Source: Streptomyces sp. AJS327
GTDB taxonomy: Bacteria > Actinomycetota > Actinomycetes > Streptomycetales > Streptomycetaceae
Assembly (NCBI RefSeq): GCF_013450295.1
Contig: NZ_SKBR01000004.1
Location: 733,501 to 797,500, forward strand
Length of the DNA: 64,000 bases
Reading direction: 5' to 3'
The first letter of the stretch is position 1, and the number at the start of each line of letters is the position of its first letter. The position numbers and the translations under genes were made by a program. Below, one piece after another: positions 43,027-51,773 of the stretch. The notes under the pieces are model-generated. The model was not told the origin of the DNA, made no database searches, and saw nothing but the letters and a program-made list of their open reading frames with translations.

Positions 43027-44844
43027 TCAGAACAGGGGGAGGGTGGCGAACCGGAGGATCAGCTGGGGGGCGGCGGAGAGGGCGAGAGAGAGCAGCAGGG
43101 TCAGCGTGATCGCGACGGCGAGGGGGGCGGGGGTGCCGCCGAGCGGGGTGCGGTGGCCGTCCGGCACGCGGGATGGGTCGGCCGCCTCGGTGGCCGGGGG
43201 CGGGTCCGTCACCGTGCGGGCGGCGGAGGGCGCGTCCTCGGCCGGGGTGGCGGCCCCGGCCGGGTGGCCGGACGTGGCCGGGGAAGTGGGGGTGGCCGGG
43301 TGGGCGGGGGCGGTGGTGCGCGGGCGCTCCACGGGGTCGCCGGTCTCGGTGGTGGTCCCGGGTTCGGCGCGGAACAGCTCGGCCGTCCAGCGCAGGTAGT
43401 AGTAGAGCGCGAGCACGACGTTCACCGCCATGACGACGGCGAGCCAGCCGAGTCCCGCGTCGACGGCCGACCGGAAGACGGTGACCTTGGCGAACAGCCC
43501 GATGATCCCGGGTGGCAGCCCGGCCAGGCAGAGCAGGAAGAAGGCGAGGGCGAGCGCGGGCAGCGGACGGCCGCGGGCCATGCCCCGGTAGTCGGCCAGC
43601 CGGTTGCGCCGTCCGGCACGGCCGACGAGGGCGGCTACGGCGAAGGCGCCCAGGTTGACCACCGCGTACATCAGGGCGTAGGCGAGGGTCGGGCCGACAG
43701 CCTCGCGGGGCTCCCCGGCGTACCCCGCCGCCGCGAGGGGGACCAGCAGGTATCCGGCCTGGCCGATCGAGGACCAGGCGAGGAGGCGCACCGCGCCGTG
43801 CTCGCGGTCCGCGCGCTGGCGCAGCGCGGCGAGGTTCCCGGCGCTCATCGTCAGGGCGGCCAGGACGGCCAGCGCGGGCCCCCAGACCTCCCGGTGCGCG
43901 GGGAAGGCGAGGACGGTGACCAGGAGGACGCCGCTGAACCCGGCCGCCTTCCCCACCACGGACAGGTAGGCGGCGACGGGCAGTGGCGCCCCCGCGTAGG
44001 TCTCGGGAACCCAGAAGTGGAAGGGGACGGCGGCCGTCTTGAAGGCGAAGCCGACCAGGGTGAGCAGCACACCGGTGGCGGCCAGGGTGCCGAGTTCGCC
44101 CTCGCCGGGTCCGGGGAGCTTCTCGGCGAGCACGGTGAGGTGCGTGCTGCCGGACGCGGCGTAGACGAAGCTGACGCCGAGCAGGGTGACGGCGGTCGCG
44201 GTGACCGAGGAGAGGAAGAACTTCAGCGCGGCCTCGCCGGAGCGCCGGGTGTCGCCGCGCAGCCCGACGAGGGCGAACGCCGGGAGGGAGACGACCTCCA
44301 GGGCGACGACCAGCGTGGCGAGGTCCCGGGCGGCGGGCAGCAGCGCGGCGCCCGCGACGGAGCACAGCAGCAGGAACCAGAACTCCCCGCGTACGCTCCG
44401 CGCGCTGGCGTCGGGCGCCGCGTCGGGTCCCGCGCCGCCGCCCGGCCCGGGGGCGGTGGTGGGGCCGTTCCGGGTGGCGAGCAGCGCGCAGACCAGGGCG
44501 CCGCCGAAGACCAGCAGCTGGACGGTGAGCGTGAACGGGTCCGCGACGTAGCTGCACGCGTCGGGGTCGCGGGTGAGGCAGAAGGTGCGGCGGTCCGCGC
44601 CGACGAGCGGGAGCAGGGTGAGCCCGGCGAGGGTGAGCCCGCTGAGCGCCAGCCAGTCCAGCAGCCGCTTGCGCCGCTCGGCGACGAACAGGTCGACGAC
44701 GAGCACGGCGATCGCGAAGACTGCGGCGAGGGTGGGTGGGGCGATGGCGACCCAGTCCACGGACTGCACGACGGCGGGCGCGGCGCTGAGGTCCCCCGGC
44801 GGGGCGGAGGGTGTGGCCGCGGCGGTGGCGAGGAGGGCGCTCAT
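43027..44844 (-). CDS. nuoN2: NADH-quinone oxidoreductase subunit N, second copy
   Basis: This antiporter-like membrane subunit is 605 residues from the ATG at 44844, which overlaps the nuoM2 stop. Family marks are VVALEVVSLPAFALVGLRG, FKTAAVPFHFWVPETYAGAP and LAWSSIGQAGYLLVPL. About 80 residues of Pro/Thr/Ala-rich low complexity are inserted before the last membrane helix, absent from nuoN of the first cluster. Last gene of the second nuo operon. Confidence 0.94.
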   Translation of the reverse strand: MSALLATAAATPSAPPGDLSAAPAVVQSVDWVAIAPPTLAAVFAIAVLVVDLFVAERRKRLLDWLALSGLTLAGLTLLPLVGADRRTFCLTRDPDACSYVADPFTLTVQLLVFGGALVCALLATRNGPTTAPGPGGGAGPDAAPDASARSVRGEFWFLLLCSVAGAALLPAARDLATLVVALEVVSLPAFALVGLRGDTRRSGEAALKFFLSSVTATAVTLLGVSFVYAASGSTHLTVLAEKLPGPGEGELGTLAATGVLLTLVGFAFKTAAVPFHFWVPETYAGAPLPVAAYLSVVGKAAGFSGVLLVTVLAFPAHREVWGPALAVLAALTMSAGNLAALRQRADREHGAVRLLAWSSIGQAGYLLVPLAAAGYAGEPREAVGPTLAYALMYAVVNLGAFAVAALVGRAGRRNRLADYRGMARGRPLPALALAFFLLCLAGLPPGIIGLFAKVTVFRSAVDAGLGWLAVVMAVNVVLALYYYLRWTAELFRAEPGTTTETGDPVERPRTTAPAHPATPTSPATSGHPAGAATPAEDAPSAARTVTDPPPATEAADPSRVPDGHRTPLGGTPAPLAVAITLTLLLSLALSAAPQLILRFATLPLF

Positions 44845-46790
44845 CGGGTCACTCCTGGCAGGAGGTGCTGCACGGCCGGATCGGTGAGGCCGAGGAGGAC
44901 CGCGGGCCACAGCCCGGCGAGCACGGTGAGCGCCACCAGCGGCCCCCAGACGGCGAGTTCGGGGCCGCGCGCGTCGGGCAGCGGATGCTCGCCCGCGCCC
45001 GGTCCGGAGCCGCCGGGACGGGTACCGCCGGGGGGTGCGGCGCTGACGGCGTCCGCCCGTGCCCCGGTGACCCCGGCGGCGTGTGCCTCGTCCTCTCCGC
45101 CCCCGGTGGCGCCGGGTTCGTCGGTGTCGGCGCCGGTGGTGTCCGCCTCCTCGGCGGTGACGCCGGTGGTGACGGCGGCGCTGGCGGTCGCCCCGCCCCC
45201 GGGGCGGCCGGATCCCTCTCCGGTGGCGGGGGCGGCGGGTTGCCCGTCCCCGGAGCCGGCGGGTCCCGTGGCCTGAGTGGGCTCCGTGTCCCGGGCGGGT
45301 CCCGTGGTCCGGGCGGTCCCCCTGGTCTCGGCGGCGAGGGACACCGGGGGTGTGGGGGCGGTGGCGGGGTCGCCCATGCAGACGCGGCGCACCACGATCA
45401 GCAGGTAGGCCGCGGTGAGCAGGGTGCCGAGGCCGCCGAGCGCCATGAAGACCAGGTAGCCGGGGCGGCTGAGCCCGTCGGCCGGATGGTAGGCGCCGAG
45501 CAGCGCCAGCATCTCGCCCCAGAACCCGGCGAGTCCGGGCAGCCCCAGCGAGCCGACGGCGGCGAAGGCGAGGAGCCCGCCGAGGCGGGGCGCGCGCCCG
45601 TAGAGGGCCGCTCCCGCGCTCCCTGAGAGGGTGTCGAGGTCGGTGCTGCCCGTCCGCTCCCTCACCGCGCCGACCAGGAAGAACAGCAGTCCCGTGAGCA
45701 GTCCGTGGGCGATGTTCGCGAAGAGCGCCCCGTTGACTCCGGTGCGGGTGAGGGTGGCGATGCCGAGCAGGACGAAGCCCATGTGCCCGACCGAGGAGTA
45801 CGCGATGAGCCGCTTCAGGTCGCCGCGCGCCCCCCGGCGGGCCAGCGCCAGGCAGACCAGCGAGCCGTAGACGATCCCGACGACCGCGAAGGCCGCGAGG
45901 TACGGGGCGAGCGTTCGCATGCCGTCCGGCGCGGCGGGGAGCAGCACCCGGACGAAGCCGTAGGTGCCCATCTTCAGCAGCACCCCGGCCAGCAGGACCG
46001 AACCGGTGGTGGGGGCGGCGGTGTGCGCGTCGGGCAGCCAGCTGTGCAGCGGCCACATGGGCGTCTTGACGGCCAGCCCGAGGCCGACGGCGAGCACCAC
46101 CAGCACCTGGGTGCCGTGCCCGATCCCGGCGCCCTGCGCCTCGGCCAGCGCGCGCATGTCGAAGGTGGGGCCACCCCGGGCGCTCAGCCCGAGCAGCAGC
46201 AGGCCGAGCAGCATCACGACCGAGCCGAGCAGCGTGTACAGGATGAACTTCCAAGCCGCGGCGGCCCGTTGGGCGCCGCCCCAGCGGGCGATGAGGAAGT
46301 ACATCGGGATGAGCACCGTCTCGAACGCGAGGAAGAACAGCATCAGGTCGAGAACGGCGAAGGTGGCGAGGGTGCCCGTCTCCAGGAGCAGCAGCAGCGC
46401 CACGAAGACCTTCGGCGAGGGCCCGTCCGGCGGGCGGAGGTAGGAGTGCAGCGCGCAGAGGAACGTCAGCAGCGCGGTGAGGACCAGCAGCGGCAGGGAG
46501 ACGCCGTCCACGCCGAGGTGCAGACGGACGTCGAGCGCGGGGATCCAGCGGACGTCGGTCTCGGCCTGGATGGTCCCGGCCCGGTCGTGGTCGAAGCCGA
46601 GCGCGAGGACGACGGTGAGCGCGAGCACCGCTCCGGTGACGGTCACGCCGTGCCGCAGGACGGCCTGCCGGGGGTTCCGGCCGCGCAGCCCGGGCGGGGC
46701 CGGGAGCAGCGCGGCGACCGCGCCGAGCAGCGGGAGGGCGACGGCCGCGAGGAGCAGCAGACGCGAGACGGTGCTGTCGAGGGCGATCAC
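44841..46790 (-). CDS. nuoM2: NADH-quinone oxidoreductase subunit M, second copy
   Basis: This 649-residue antiporter-like subunit shows FLAFETVLIPMYFLIARWG, VKTPMWPLHSWLPDAHTAAP and DLKRLIAYSSVGHMGFVLLG, as in functional NuoM. A stretch of about 140 residues rich in Thr, Gly, Ala and Pro is inserted before the final helix, making it about 100 residues longer than the nuoM of cluster 1. The GTG start is 1 base after the nuoL2 stop. Confidence 0.94.
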   Translation of the reverse strand: MIALDSTVSRLLLLAAVALPLLGAVAALLPAPPGLRGRNPRQAVLRHGVTVTGAVLALTVVLALGFDHDRAGTIQAETDVRWIPALDVRLHLGVDGVSLPLLVLTALLTFLCALHSYLRPPDGPSPKVFVALLLLLETGTLATFAVLDLMLFFLAFETVLIPMYFLIARWGGAQRAAAAWKFILYTLLGSVVMLLGLLLLGLSARGGPTFDMRALAEAQGAGIGHGTQVLVVLAVGLGLAVKTPMWPLHSWLPDAHTAAPTTGSVLLAGVLLKMGTYGFVRVLLPAAPDGMRTLAPYLAAFAVVGIVYGSLVCLALARRGARGDLKRLIAYSSVGHMGFVLLGIATLTRTGVNGALFANIAHGLLTGLLFFLVGAVRERTGSTDLDTLSGSAGAALYGRAPRLGGLLAFAAVGSLGLPGLAGFWGEMLALLGAYHPADGLSRPGYLVFMALGGLGTLLTAAYLLIVVRRVCMGDPATAPTPPVSLAAETRGTARTTGPARDTEPTQATGPAGSGDGQPAAPATGEGSGRPGGGATASAAVTTGVTAEEADTTGADTDEPGATGGGEDEAHAAGVTGARADAVSAAPPGGTRPGGSGPGAGEHPLPDARGPELAVWGPLVALTVLAGLWPAVLLGLTDPAVQHLLPGVTR

Positions 46791-46791
46791 G

Positions 46792-48912
46792 TCACGCTCC
46801 TCCGGTTCCGGTGGCGAGCAGGACGGCGGCGACCACCAGCGCGACCGCGCCCAGCAGGAGCACGCTGAGGTAGGTCTGCGCGTTGCCGGTCTGCGCGCGG
46901 CGCACGGCGGTGCCGAGCAGCCGGGCCCCCAAGCCCGCGCCGCGTACGTAGGTGTCGACGACGTTCCGGTCGAGGAAGCGGACGAGGCGGGCGGCGGCGC
47001 GGGTGGGGTGGACGGCCAGCGCCGTGTAGCAGGCGTCGAGGTGGAATCCGGCCGCCGCGTGCCGGTGCAGCGGCCCCAGGATCAGCGGTCCGGGGTCGGC
47101 GTCGGGCACCAGCACGCTGGTGTGCCGCCAGACCGCGTACGTCATGATCGCGCCGACCAGGGTGAGCCCGGTGGCCAGCACCGAGGTGGTGAGGGTGGGG
47201 GCGAGCGAGCCGCCGTCCAGCATGGTGGGCAGGGCGTCGAAGGTGAGGCCGAGGACGAGGGAGGGCACCGCGAGGATCCACAGCACCACGGTCAGCACCA
47301 CGGGCACCCGGACCGTCTCCGGAGCGGGGTGTTCCGGCCGGGGGCGCTCCCGCGGGATCGGGGCCGAGTCCGGGGTGGGGGCCGAGCCAGGGGTGGCGGT
47401 CGGCGCGGGCCGGTCCCCGGACGGTATGGCCTCCGCCCCCTGGTGCGCCGAATCGGCGGGCGGTCCGGCGGCGGGACCGGCCGGACCGGCCGGAAGGGGG
47501 GCGGGGCGCGGGGTGGCCGCCTGTCCCGGCGGGGCGGTGAGCAGCCAGAGGCGGGTGGCGTAGGCCGCCGTCAGCAGCGCGGTGACCAGCCCGGCGACCA
47601 GGACGAGCCAGCCGGCGGCGACCGGCACGTCCGTCCCGGCGCCGAGCGTGGCGTGCTCCGGCGCGCTGCCGAACGCGGCGTGCTCCGCCGAGGCGAGGAC
47701 CGCCTCCTTGGAGAAGAACCCGGCGAAGGGCGGGAGCGCGGCGAGCGCCAGCAGTCCGATGGTCAGCGTCCAGTAGGCGTCCGGGGCGCGCCGGGCGATG
47801 CCGCCCGCACGCGAGATCGCGCTCAGCGAGGCGGTGCCCGCGACGCGGATGACGACCCCGGCGGCGAGGAAGAGCAGCGCCTTGAAGGCGCCGTGCGCGA
47901 GCAGGTGGAAGACGGCCGCGCTCCGGTCGGCGACGGCCAGCGCCCCGGCCATGTAGGCGAGTTGGCCGAGGGTGGAGTAGGCGAGGACGCGTTTGAGGTC
48001 GTCCTGGGCGAGCGCCGCGAGCCCGGAGCCGACCATGGTCACGGCGGCCAGCACGGCCAGCACCACCAGCGCGGCGGAGGAGGCGGCGAAGACCGGCAGC
48101 AGCCGGGCGACCACGTAGATCCCGGCGGCGACCATCGTCGCGGCGTGGATCAGCGCGGAGACGGGGGTGGGCCCGGCCATCGCGTCCGGCAGCCAGCCGT
48201 GCAGCGGGAACTGCGCCGCCTTGCCCACGACCCCGGCGAGCAGCAGCAGCGCGATGACGGTCGGGTGGGACAGCTCGAAGCCGGAGACCGAGGAGGTGAG
48301 CCGGGCGGTGATGGTGCTGATCCGGAAGCTGCCCGCCTCGGAGGCGAGGGCCAGCACGCCGATCAGGAACGGCACGTCACCGAGCTTGGTGACCAGGAAC
48401 GCCTTGATCGAGGCGGCCCGGGCGGCGCGCGTCTCCCAGTAGTGCCCGATCAGGAAGTACGAGCAGACGCCCATGATCTCCCAGGCCACCAGCAGCACCA
48501 TCAGGTCGTCGGTGTAGACGACGAGCAGCATCGCGGAGGTGAAGAGCGAGACCAGCGCGGCGTAGGAGGGGTAGCGCGGGTCGTCTCGCAGGTAGCCGGT
48601 GGAGTAGAGCTGCACGCAGCTGGCGACGACCCCGGCCAGCACGGCGACGAGCACCGCGAACCCGTCGAGGTGGATGGCGAGTTCGATGGGCAGCGCGGAG
48701 TTGCCGGTGGGGGTCAGCTCGGTCGCCGCGCGGTGCGGCTCCCCGCCGCCCTGCCGTACGGCCAGCAGCACGGCGAGCGCGGTGGAGGTCAGGGTGGGCA
48801 GCAGCGCGAGCGGCCGGACGAAGCCGGGCGCCCGGCGGCCCGCCAGCAGTCCGGCGACCGCGCCCAGGAAGGGCAGCGCGGGGACGAGGACGGCGAGGGT
48901 GGTGGTGGTCAC
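46792..48912 (-). CDS. nuoL2: NADH-quinone oxidoreductase subunit L, second copy
   Basis: This 706-residue antiporter-like subunit shows AWEIMGVCSYFLIGHYWE, KAAQFPLHGWLPDAMAGPTP and LAQDDLKRVLAYSTLGQLAYM. A Pro/Ala-rich insertion of about 75 residues lies before the C-terminal amphipathic part. The GTG start overlaps the nuoK2 stop. Confidence 0.94.
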   Translation of the reverse strand: MTTTTLAVLVPALPFLGAVAGLLAGRRAPGFVRPLALLPTLTSTALAVLLAVRQGGGEPHRAATELTPTGNSALPIELAIHLDGFAVLVAVLAGVVASCVQLYSTGYLRDDPRYPSYAALVSLFTSAMLLVVYTDDLMVLLVAWEIMGVCSYFLIGHYWETRAARAASIKAFLVTKLGDVPFLIGVLALASEAGSFRISTITARLTSSVSGFELSHPTVIALLLLAGVVGKAAQFPLHGWLPDAMAGPTPVSALIHAATMVAAGIYVVARLLPVFAASSAALVVLAVLAAVTMVGSGLAALAQDDLKRVLAYSTLGQLAYMAGALAVADRSAAVFHLLAHGAFKALLFLAAGVVIRVAGTASLSAISRAGGIARRAPDAYWTLTIGLLALAALPPFAGFFSKEAVLASAEHAAFGSAPEHATLGAGTDVPVAAGWLVLVAGLVTALLTAAYATRLWLLTAPPGQAATPRPAPLPAGPAGPAAGPPADSAHQGAEAIPSGDRPAPTATPGSAPTPDSAPIPRERPRPEHPAPETVRVPVVLTVVLWILAVPSLVLGLTFDALPTMLDGGSLAPTLTTSVLATGLTLVGAIMTYAVWRHTSVLVPDADPGPLILGPLHRHAAAGFHLDACYTALAVHPTRAAARLVRFLDRNVVDTYVRGAGLGARLLGTAVRRAQTGNAQTYLSVLLLGAVALVVAAVLLATGTGGA

Positions 48913-49355
48913 GCGTGCTGCCTCCAGGCAGGGGTGCCGGGGCCCTGGTCCGAGCCGTTGTCCGGGCCGTCACCGCCGTCCGGGGCGCCGCCGTCCGGGC
49001 CGTCGGCGCCGGGCCCGTCGCCGGTTGGCGGGCCGGGGTCCGCGGCGCCGTCCTCCCGGAGGGCGCGCATCCGGTCCAGCGCGGAGCCGCCCCGGCTGCG
49101 GTAGACCAGCAGCACGATGGCGAGTCCGATACCGATCTCGGCGGCGGCGATGGCGATGGTGAAGAGGGTGAGCGCCTGTCCCGCGTGCAGACTGTCCCGC
49201 AGCCACACGTCGAAGGCGACCAGGTTGAGGTTGACGGCGTTGAGCATCAGCTCGACCGACATCAGGACGAGGATGGCCGACCGGCGCGCGAGCACTCCGT
49301 AGACGCCCACGCTGAACAGCAGCACGGCCAGGACCGCCGGATAGGCGAGGTGCAT
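48909..49355 (-). CDS. nuoK2: NADH-quinone oxidoreductase subunit K, second copy
   Basis: This 148-residue protein has three helices over the first 95 residues, with both conserved glutamates (LMSVELMLNAVNL and AAAEIGIGLAI). A 50-residue Gly/Asp/Pro tail is not found in the first-cluster NuoK. The ATG at 49355 overlaps the nuoJ2 stop. Confidence 0.94.
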   Translation of the reverse strand: MHLAYPAVLAVLLFSVGVYGVLARRSAILVLMSVELMLNAVNLNLVAFDVWLRDSLHAGQALTLFTIAIAAAEIGIGLAIVLLVYRSRGGSALDRMRALREDGAADPGPPTGDGPGADGPDGGAPDGGDGPDNGSDQGPGTPAWRQHA

Positions 49356-50137
49356 CAGCTCGGCCCCCCTCCCTGGTCTCCCTGATCGCCCTGGTCCCCG
49401 TGGTCTCCCCGGTCCCGCTGGTCGCCCTGGCCTCTCTGGCCGCCCCGGTTCTCGTGGCCCCGCTGGTTGTCCTGGGCCGTCGGGGACCGCCCGGCCTCCC
49501 GGGCCGGGCCGGGGCGGGCGGCCGGGGCGGAACGGGGGCCGCGCGGCCGGGCGTTCGCGGCGCGGAGGCCGCCCGGCCCGCGCCGGGACAGCACGATCGC
49601 GCCGACGAGCGCGCTGAGCAGCAGGACCGACAGTGCCTCGAAGGGCAGCACCCAGTTGCGGAACAGCGCGGCGCCGGTCACCTCCGTCGATCCGGCGACC
49701 GTCGAGTCCAGGTCGATCCAGCTGGCGCGGAAGGCGTCCACCACGACGGTGACGAGGGTGCCCGCGGTGGCCAGCGCGACGCCGAACGCGACCCACCGGT
49801 TCCCGGAGTCGACGTCCGGCGAGGGCCCGATCGGCGCCCGCGTCAGCATCAGACCGAAGAGCAGCAGGACGACGACCGAACCCACGTAGATCAGCACCTG
49901 CACCCAGGCGATGAACTCGGCGGTGAGCAGCAGGTACTCGACGGCCACCCCGCCGAGCGCCACCACCAGCCAGAGCGCCGCGTGCACCAGCTGCCGGGTG
50001 GTGACGGTGGCCACCGCGGCGCCCAGCACCACCAGCCCGACCAGGACGAAGACGATCTCCACCCCGGTGGGCGAGAGGAACCCGGACGCCTCGGCGGCCA
50101 GCGTGCTCCCCGGCCCGGACCGGCCCGTGGGCCTCAT
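49355..50137 (-). CDS. nuoJ2: NADH-quinone oxidoreductase subunit J, second copy
   Basis: This 260-residue protein has five membrane helices, with the conserved EFIAWVQVLIYVGSVVVLLLF. The C-terminal 70 residues are polar, ending in repeated Gly-Asp-Gln units (GDQGDQGDQGG). Chosen start is the ATG at 50137, overlapping the nuoI2 stop by 4 bases; the frame upstream is not family-like. Confidence 0.93.
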   Translation of the reverse strand: MRPTGRSGPGSTLAAEASGFLSPTGVEIVFVLVGLVVLGAAVATVTTRQLVHAALWLVVALGGVAVEYLLLTAEFIAWVQVLIYVGSVVVLLLFGLMLTRAPIGPSPDVDSGNRWVAFGVALATAGTLVTVVVDAFRASWIDLDSTVAGSTEVTGAALFRNWVLPFEALSVLLLSALVGAIVLSRRGPGGLRAANARPRGPRSAPAARPGPAREAGRSPTAQDNQRGHENRGGQRGQGDQRDRGDHGDQGDQGDQGGGPS

Positions 50138-50814
50138 ACCGCGCCTCCCCCGGGGGCGCCGCCGCCTGGCCGCCCGTCCGCGTCCGGGACCTCGTCGGCG
50201 GCGGCGTCGGCCGCCGCCCGGTCGGCGGCCCTGCGCGCGGCGGTCAGCTCCCTGGGCTCCTCGGCGCGCTCGTCGAGCGCGGGCGGTTCGGGGACGGTCC
50301 ACATCCAGGCGCGCAACCGGTCGCGCTCGTGGGTGAGTTCGCGGATGTCGGTCTCCGCGTACTCGAACTCGGGGGACCAGAACAGCGCGTCGAAGGGACA
50401 GACCTCGACGCAGATACCGCAGTACATGCAGAGCGCGAAGTCGATCGCGAAGCGGTCCAGCACGTTGTGGCTGCGCTCGCGCGCGCCGGGCTGGGCGCCC
50501 TCCGGAGCCGGGGCGGTCTCCTTGTGCGAGTCGATGTAGATGCACCAGTCCGGGCACTCCCGGGCGCAGAGCATGCAGACCGTGCAGTTCTCCTCGAACA
50601 GCGCGATCACCCCCCGGCTGCGGGGCGGCAGTTGGGGTTGCGCCTCCGGGTAGTGCTCGGTGACCGCGCGGCGCGTCATCGTCCGGAGGGTGACGGCCAG
50701 CCCCCTGGCGAGACCGGAACCGGGCAGTCCACGCGGCCGGTCCGGGGCCGTCGGGGCCGCGGGCGCGCTCGGGGCGGCCGCCGGGTCCGTGGGGTTGTCG
50801 GGAGCGGGGGGCAC
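50134..50814 (-). CDS. nuoI2: NADH-quinone oxidoreductase subunit I, second copy
   Basis: This 226-residue ferredoxin-like subunit has two complete 4Fe-4S motifs, CTVCMLCARECP and CMYCGICVEVCP, so both clusters can form. The first 40 residues are Pro/Ala-rich and the last 50 are Ala/Asp/Gly-rich, so the core is shorter than the total. GTG at 50814 shares one base with the nuoH2 stop TAG. Confidence 0.93.
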   Translation of the reverse strand: MPPAPDNPTDPAAAPSAPAAPTAPDRPRGLPGSGLARGLAVTLRTMTRRAVTEHYPEAQPQLPPRSRGVIALFEENCTVCMLCARECPDWCIYIDSHKETAPAPEGAQPGARERSHNVLDRFAIDFALCMYCGICVEVCPFDALFWSPEFEYAETDIRELTHERDRLRAWMWTVPEPPALDERAEEPRELTAARRAADRAAADAAADEVPDADGRPGGGAPGGGAV

Positions 50815-51773
50815 TAGGAGATCACCACCTTGACCACGCCGGTGAGCGCGATCTGGAAGAGGGCGAGCGGCACGAGCACCGTCCAGGCCACCCGCTGGAT
50901 CTGGTCCTCGCGCAGCCTCGGATAGCTGACCCGCAGCCAGATGACCACGAAGGCGAGCAGCGCCGTCTTCAGCAGGGTCCAGAGCCAGCCCAGTTCGGCC
51001 GCGAAGGGACCGTGCCAGCCGCCGAGGAACAGCACCGCGGTGAGCGCGGAGACGACCACGATGCCCGCGTACTCGGCGAGCAGGAACAGCGCGAACCGCA
51101 GGCCGCTGTACTCGGTGTACGCGCCGAAGATGATCTCCGAGTCGGCGACCGGCGCGTCGAACGGGGGACGCTGCAACTCCGCGAGCCCCGCGACGAAGAA
51201 CACCACGGCACCGATCAGCTGCCAGGGCAGCCACCACCACTCCCAGGCGTCCAGGACGCCGGGCAGCGAGAGGGTCCCGGCGGCCATCGCGACCGAGGCG
51301 GCGGCCAGCAGCAGCGGCAGCTCGTACGCCATCAGCTGCGCGGCGCTCCGCAACCCGCCCAGCAGCGAGTACTTGTTCGCGGAGGCCCAGCCGCCCATCA
51401 GCGAGCCGAGTACCCCGACGCCCATCACCGCGAGGACGAAGAGGAGCCCCGCGTCGATGGCCTGACCGACCCCGCCGTCCGGCGCGAAGGGGATGACGGC
51501 CAGCACCAGCAGGTACGGGACCAGCGCGACGGCGGGCGCGAGCTGGAAGACGCGGCGGTCGGCGCCGCGCGGTACGAGGTCCTCCTTCTGGACGAACTTC
51601 ACGCCGTCCGCGACCAGTTGGGCCCAGCCGTGGAAGCCGCCCGCGTGCATCGGGCCCACCCGGCCCTGCATGTGGGCCATCACCTTGTGCTCGGTCTGCC
51701 CGACGAGCAGCGGCAGCAGCAGAAAGGCGAGGAGCACCGCGAGCACCCGCAGGGTCACCTCCAGCACGTCCAT
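50814..51773 (-). CDS. nuoH2: NADH-quinone oxidoreductase subunit H, second copy
   Basis: This 319-residue protein has the usual NuoH length. The quinone-chamber loop is present but altered: AELQRPPFDAPVADSEIIFG against AEAHRAPFDMPESEGDLVAG-like in cluster 1. The N-terminal VMAHMQGRVGPMHAGG and the lysine-bearing FVQKEDLVP are kept. The ATG overlaps the nuoC2 stop as TGATG. Confidence 0.94.
   Translation of the reverse strand: MDVLEVTLRVLAVLLAFLLLPLLVGQTEHKVMAHMQGRVGPMHAGGFHGWAQLVADGVKFVQKEDLVPRGADRRVFQLAPAVALVPYLLVLAVIPFAPDGGVGQAIDAGLLFVLAVMGVGVLGSLMGGWASANKYSLLGGLRSAAQLMAYELPLLLAAASVAMAAGTLSLPGVLDAWEWWWLPWQLIGAVVFFVAGLAELQRPPFDAPVADSEIIFGAYTEYSGLRFALFLLAEYAGIVVVSALTAVLFLGGWHGPFAAELGWLWTLLKTALLAFVVIWLRVSYPRLREDQIQRVAWTVLVPLALFQIALTGVVKVVIS

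Noticed and set aside
42578..44557. 660-codon upstream extension of htpX
   Set aside because: It lies antiparallel-frame within nuoN2 and the intergenic region, is Arg/Pro-rich, and a GTG with a good ribosome site gives the family length.
44844..46254. Long N-terminal extension of nuoN2 fused in frame
   Set aside because: The extension is out-of-frame nuoM2 sequence, and an ATG overlapping the nuoM2 stop gives the normal NuoN start.
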